Source: Fibrobacter sp. UBA4309
GTDB lineage: Bacteria; Fibrobacterota; Fibrobacteria; Fibrobacterales; Fibrobacteraceae
Direction: 5' to 3'
NCBI RefSeq assembly: GCF_002395745.1
Contig: NZ_DGUN01000037.1
Coordinates: forward strand, 20,396 to 25,626
DNA length: 5,231 nucleotides
The stretch's first letter is position 1. Every line of letters starts with the position of its first letter. The translations under genes were made by a program, and so were the position numbers. Shown here piece by piece: positions 4,591 to 5,231 of the stretch. Below the pieces are notes generated by a model that searched no databases, was not told where the DNA came from, and saw only the letters and a program-made list of their open reading frames with translations.

Positions 4591-5231
4591 CTACTTATCC
4601 TTGTCCTTGCATTCTTCGCAGGGGCAATGGTAGCAGTCGCCCGTCTCCGCGTAGTCCTTACCGCTCCAGCAGTACGTACAAAGCTGTTCTGCCGGAAGCC
4701 CGATGGCGTGGATAAGGTCGTCGATACGCTGGAAAGCGAGCGTCGTCAGGTTCAGGTTCTTGCGGATGTATTCCACCATTCCCTTGTAGGCGTCGCTATC
4801 CGGGTCGGTATACTTTTCGATATCGGCGTTCTCGCCTTCCTGTTCGCGGATGTAACGGCGCGTAATGAGGTCGTACACGCTCTTGGAACGGGAGAAGTTG
4901 ATGAACTTGCAGGGATAAACCAGCGGAGGGCAGGCGATACGCATGTGCGTCTCTTTACAGCCAAGGGAATAGAGCTTGGCGGCCTGTTTACCGAGCTGTG
5001 TGCCACGGACAATGGAGTCGTCGCAGAACACGAGGCGGCGGTCCTTGATAAGGCCAGGAACGGGAATCAGCTTCATCGAGGCGACATGCTCGCGCTGGCG
5101 CTGATCCTGCGGCATGAACGAACGGGCCCACGTGGGCGTATACTTCACAAACGGACGGGCGAACTTCACGCCGGCCTCATGCGCATAGCCCAATGCATGC
5201 GACGTACCGGAATCCGGAATACCGCAAGCGG
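4591..5231 (-). CDS. purF: amidophosphoribosyltransferase, C-terminal part (5' end outside window)
   Basis: PurF transfers the amide nitrogen of glutamine to PRPP to give 5-phosphoribosylamine, the first committed step of purine synthesis, in the cytoplasm. The frame runs off the right edge, so only the last 213 or so residues of the phosphoribosyltransferase domain are present and the N-terminal glutaminase domain is outside. Seen directly: GIPDSGTSHALGYA at the window edge, FARPFVKY, the PRPP-binding loop LVFCDDSIVRGT (4999-5034), RIACPPLVYPCKF and LCTYCWSG. Cys in the YPC block (4909-4911) and the CxxC pair fit the Fe-S ligands known in B. subtilis PurF, so an Fe-S form is likely; a fourth ligand would lie upstream. 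After CxxC the protein continues about 25 residues and adds four more cysteines (CYHCPCEEC, 4609-4635) before a Lys/Asp end. The in-frame TTG at 5191-5193 is internal, since conserved sequence continues upstream of it. The gene converges on the U32 gene, 27 bases apart. Confidence 0.93.
   Translation of the reverse strand, partial: ACGIPDSGTSHALGYAHEAGVKFARPFVKYTPTWARSFMPQDQRQREHVASMKLIPVPGLIKDRRLVFCDDSIVRGTQLGKQAAKLYSLGCKETHMRIACPPLVYPCKFINFSRSKSVYDLITRRYIREQEGENADIEKYTDPDSDAYKGMVEYIRKNLNLTTLAFQRIDDLIHAIGLPAEQLCTYCWSGKDYAETGDCYHCPCEECKDKDK

Noticed and set aside
5191..5193. TTG as the start codon of the minus-strand gene at the right edge
   Set aside because: The frame stays open to the window edge, and the residues before it form the conserved PurF block GIPDSGTSHA, so this codon is internal.
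1..5231. A novel defence, mobile or CRISPR-like system
   Set aside because: No repeat array, transposase, integrase, toxin-antitoxin pair or attachment site is visible. Five of the six genes belong to housekeeping or envelope families, and codon use is even across the window.

Overview
The window looks like ordinary chromosomal DNA of a Gram-negative bacterium. The coding regions are moderately GC-rich and strongly prefer GAA and AAG codons. Intergenic gaps are very short, and the only clearly AT-rich stretch is one divergent promoter region. A type II lipoprotein signal and the dTDP-rhamnose genes fit a Gram-negative envelope. The codon style and the PurF subtype suggest the Fibrobacterota/Bacteroidota (FCB) side of the tree, perhaps Fibrobacter. 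That placement is an inference from general familiarity, not from a search.

Left part (1-1544): the C-terminal end of rfbB (dTDP-glucose 4,6-dehydratase) enters from the left on the + strand. It meets rfbD (dTDP-4-dehydrorhamnose reductase) tail to tail, the two TAG stops sharing one CTAG. rfbD follows, 3 bases downstream, a small gene for an Lpp-like coiled-coil lipoprotein. The two minus-strand genes are probably one transcription unit. RfbB and RfbD catalyse the second and the last step of dTDP-L-rhamnose synthesis, which supplies surface polysaccharide.

Middle (1545-1617): a 73-base AT-rich divergent intergenic region holds candidate -10 elements for both directions and a 14-base palindrome.

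Right part (1618-5231): a 113-residue protein of unknown function is followed 18 bases later by a large two-barrel U32-family protein (861 aa, GTG start). The U32 protein has an N-terminal iron-sulfur-type cysteine set and a second cysteine set near the C-terminus. Its best characterised relative is the 23S rRNA hydroxylation factor RlhA. Converging on it from the right edge is the C-terminal part of purF (first committed step of purine synthesis), which ends in an unusual cysteine-rich tail.

No tRNA, rRNA, mobile element, CRISPR array or clear horizontally acquired segment was seen. I found no strong sign of a new multi-gene system. The best leads are the possibly leaderless starts, the cysteine-rich PurF tail, the second cysteine set of the U32 protein, and the Lpp-like lipoprotein lacking a C-terminal lysine.
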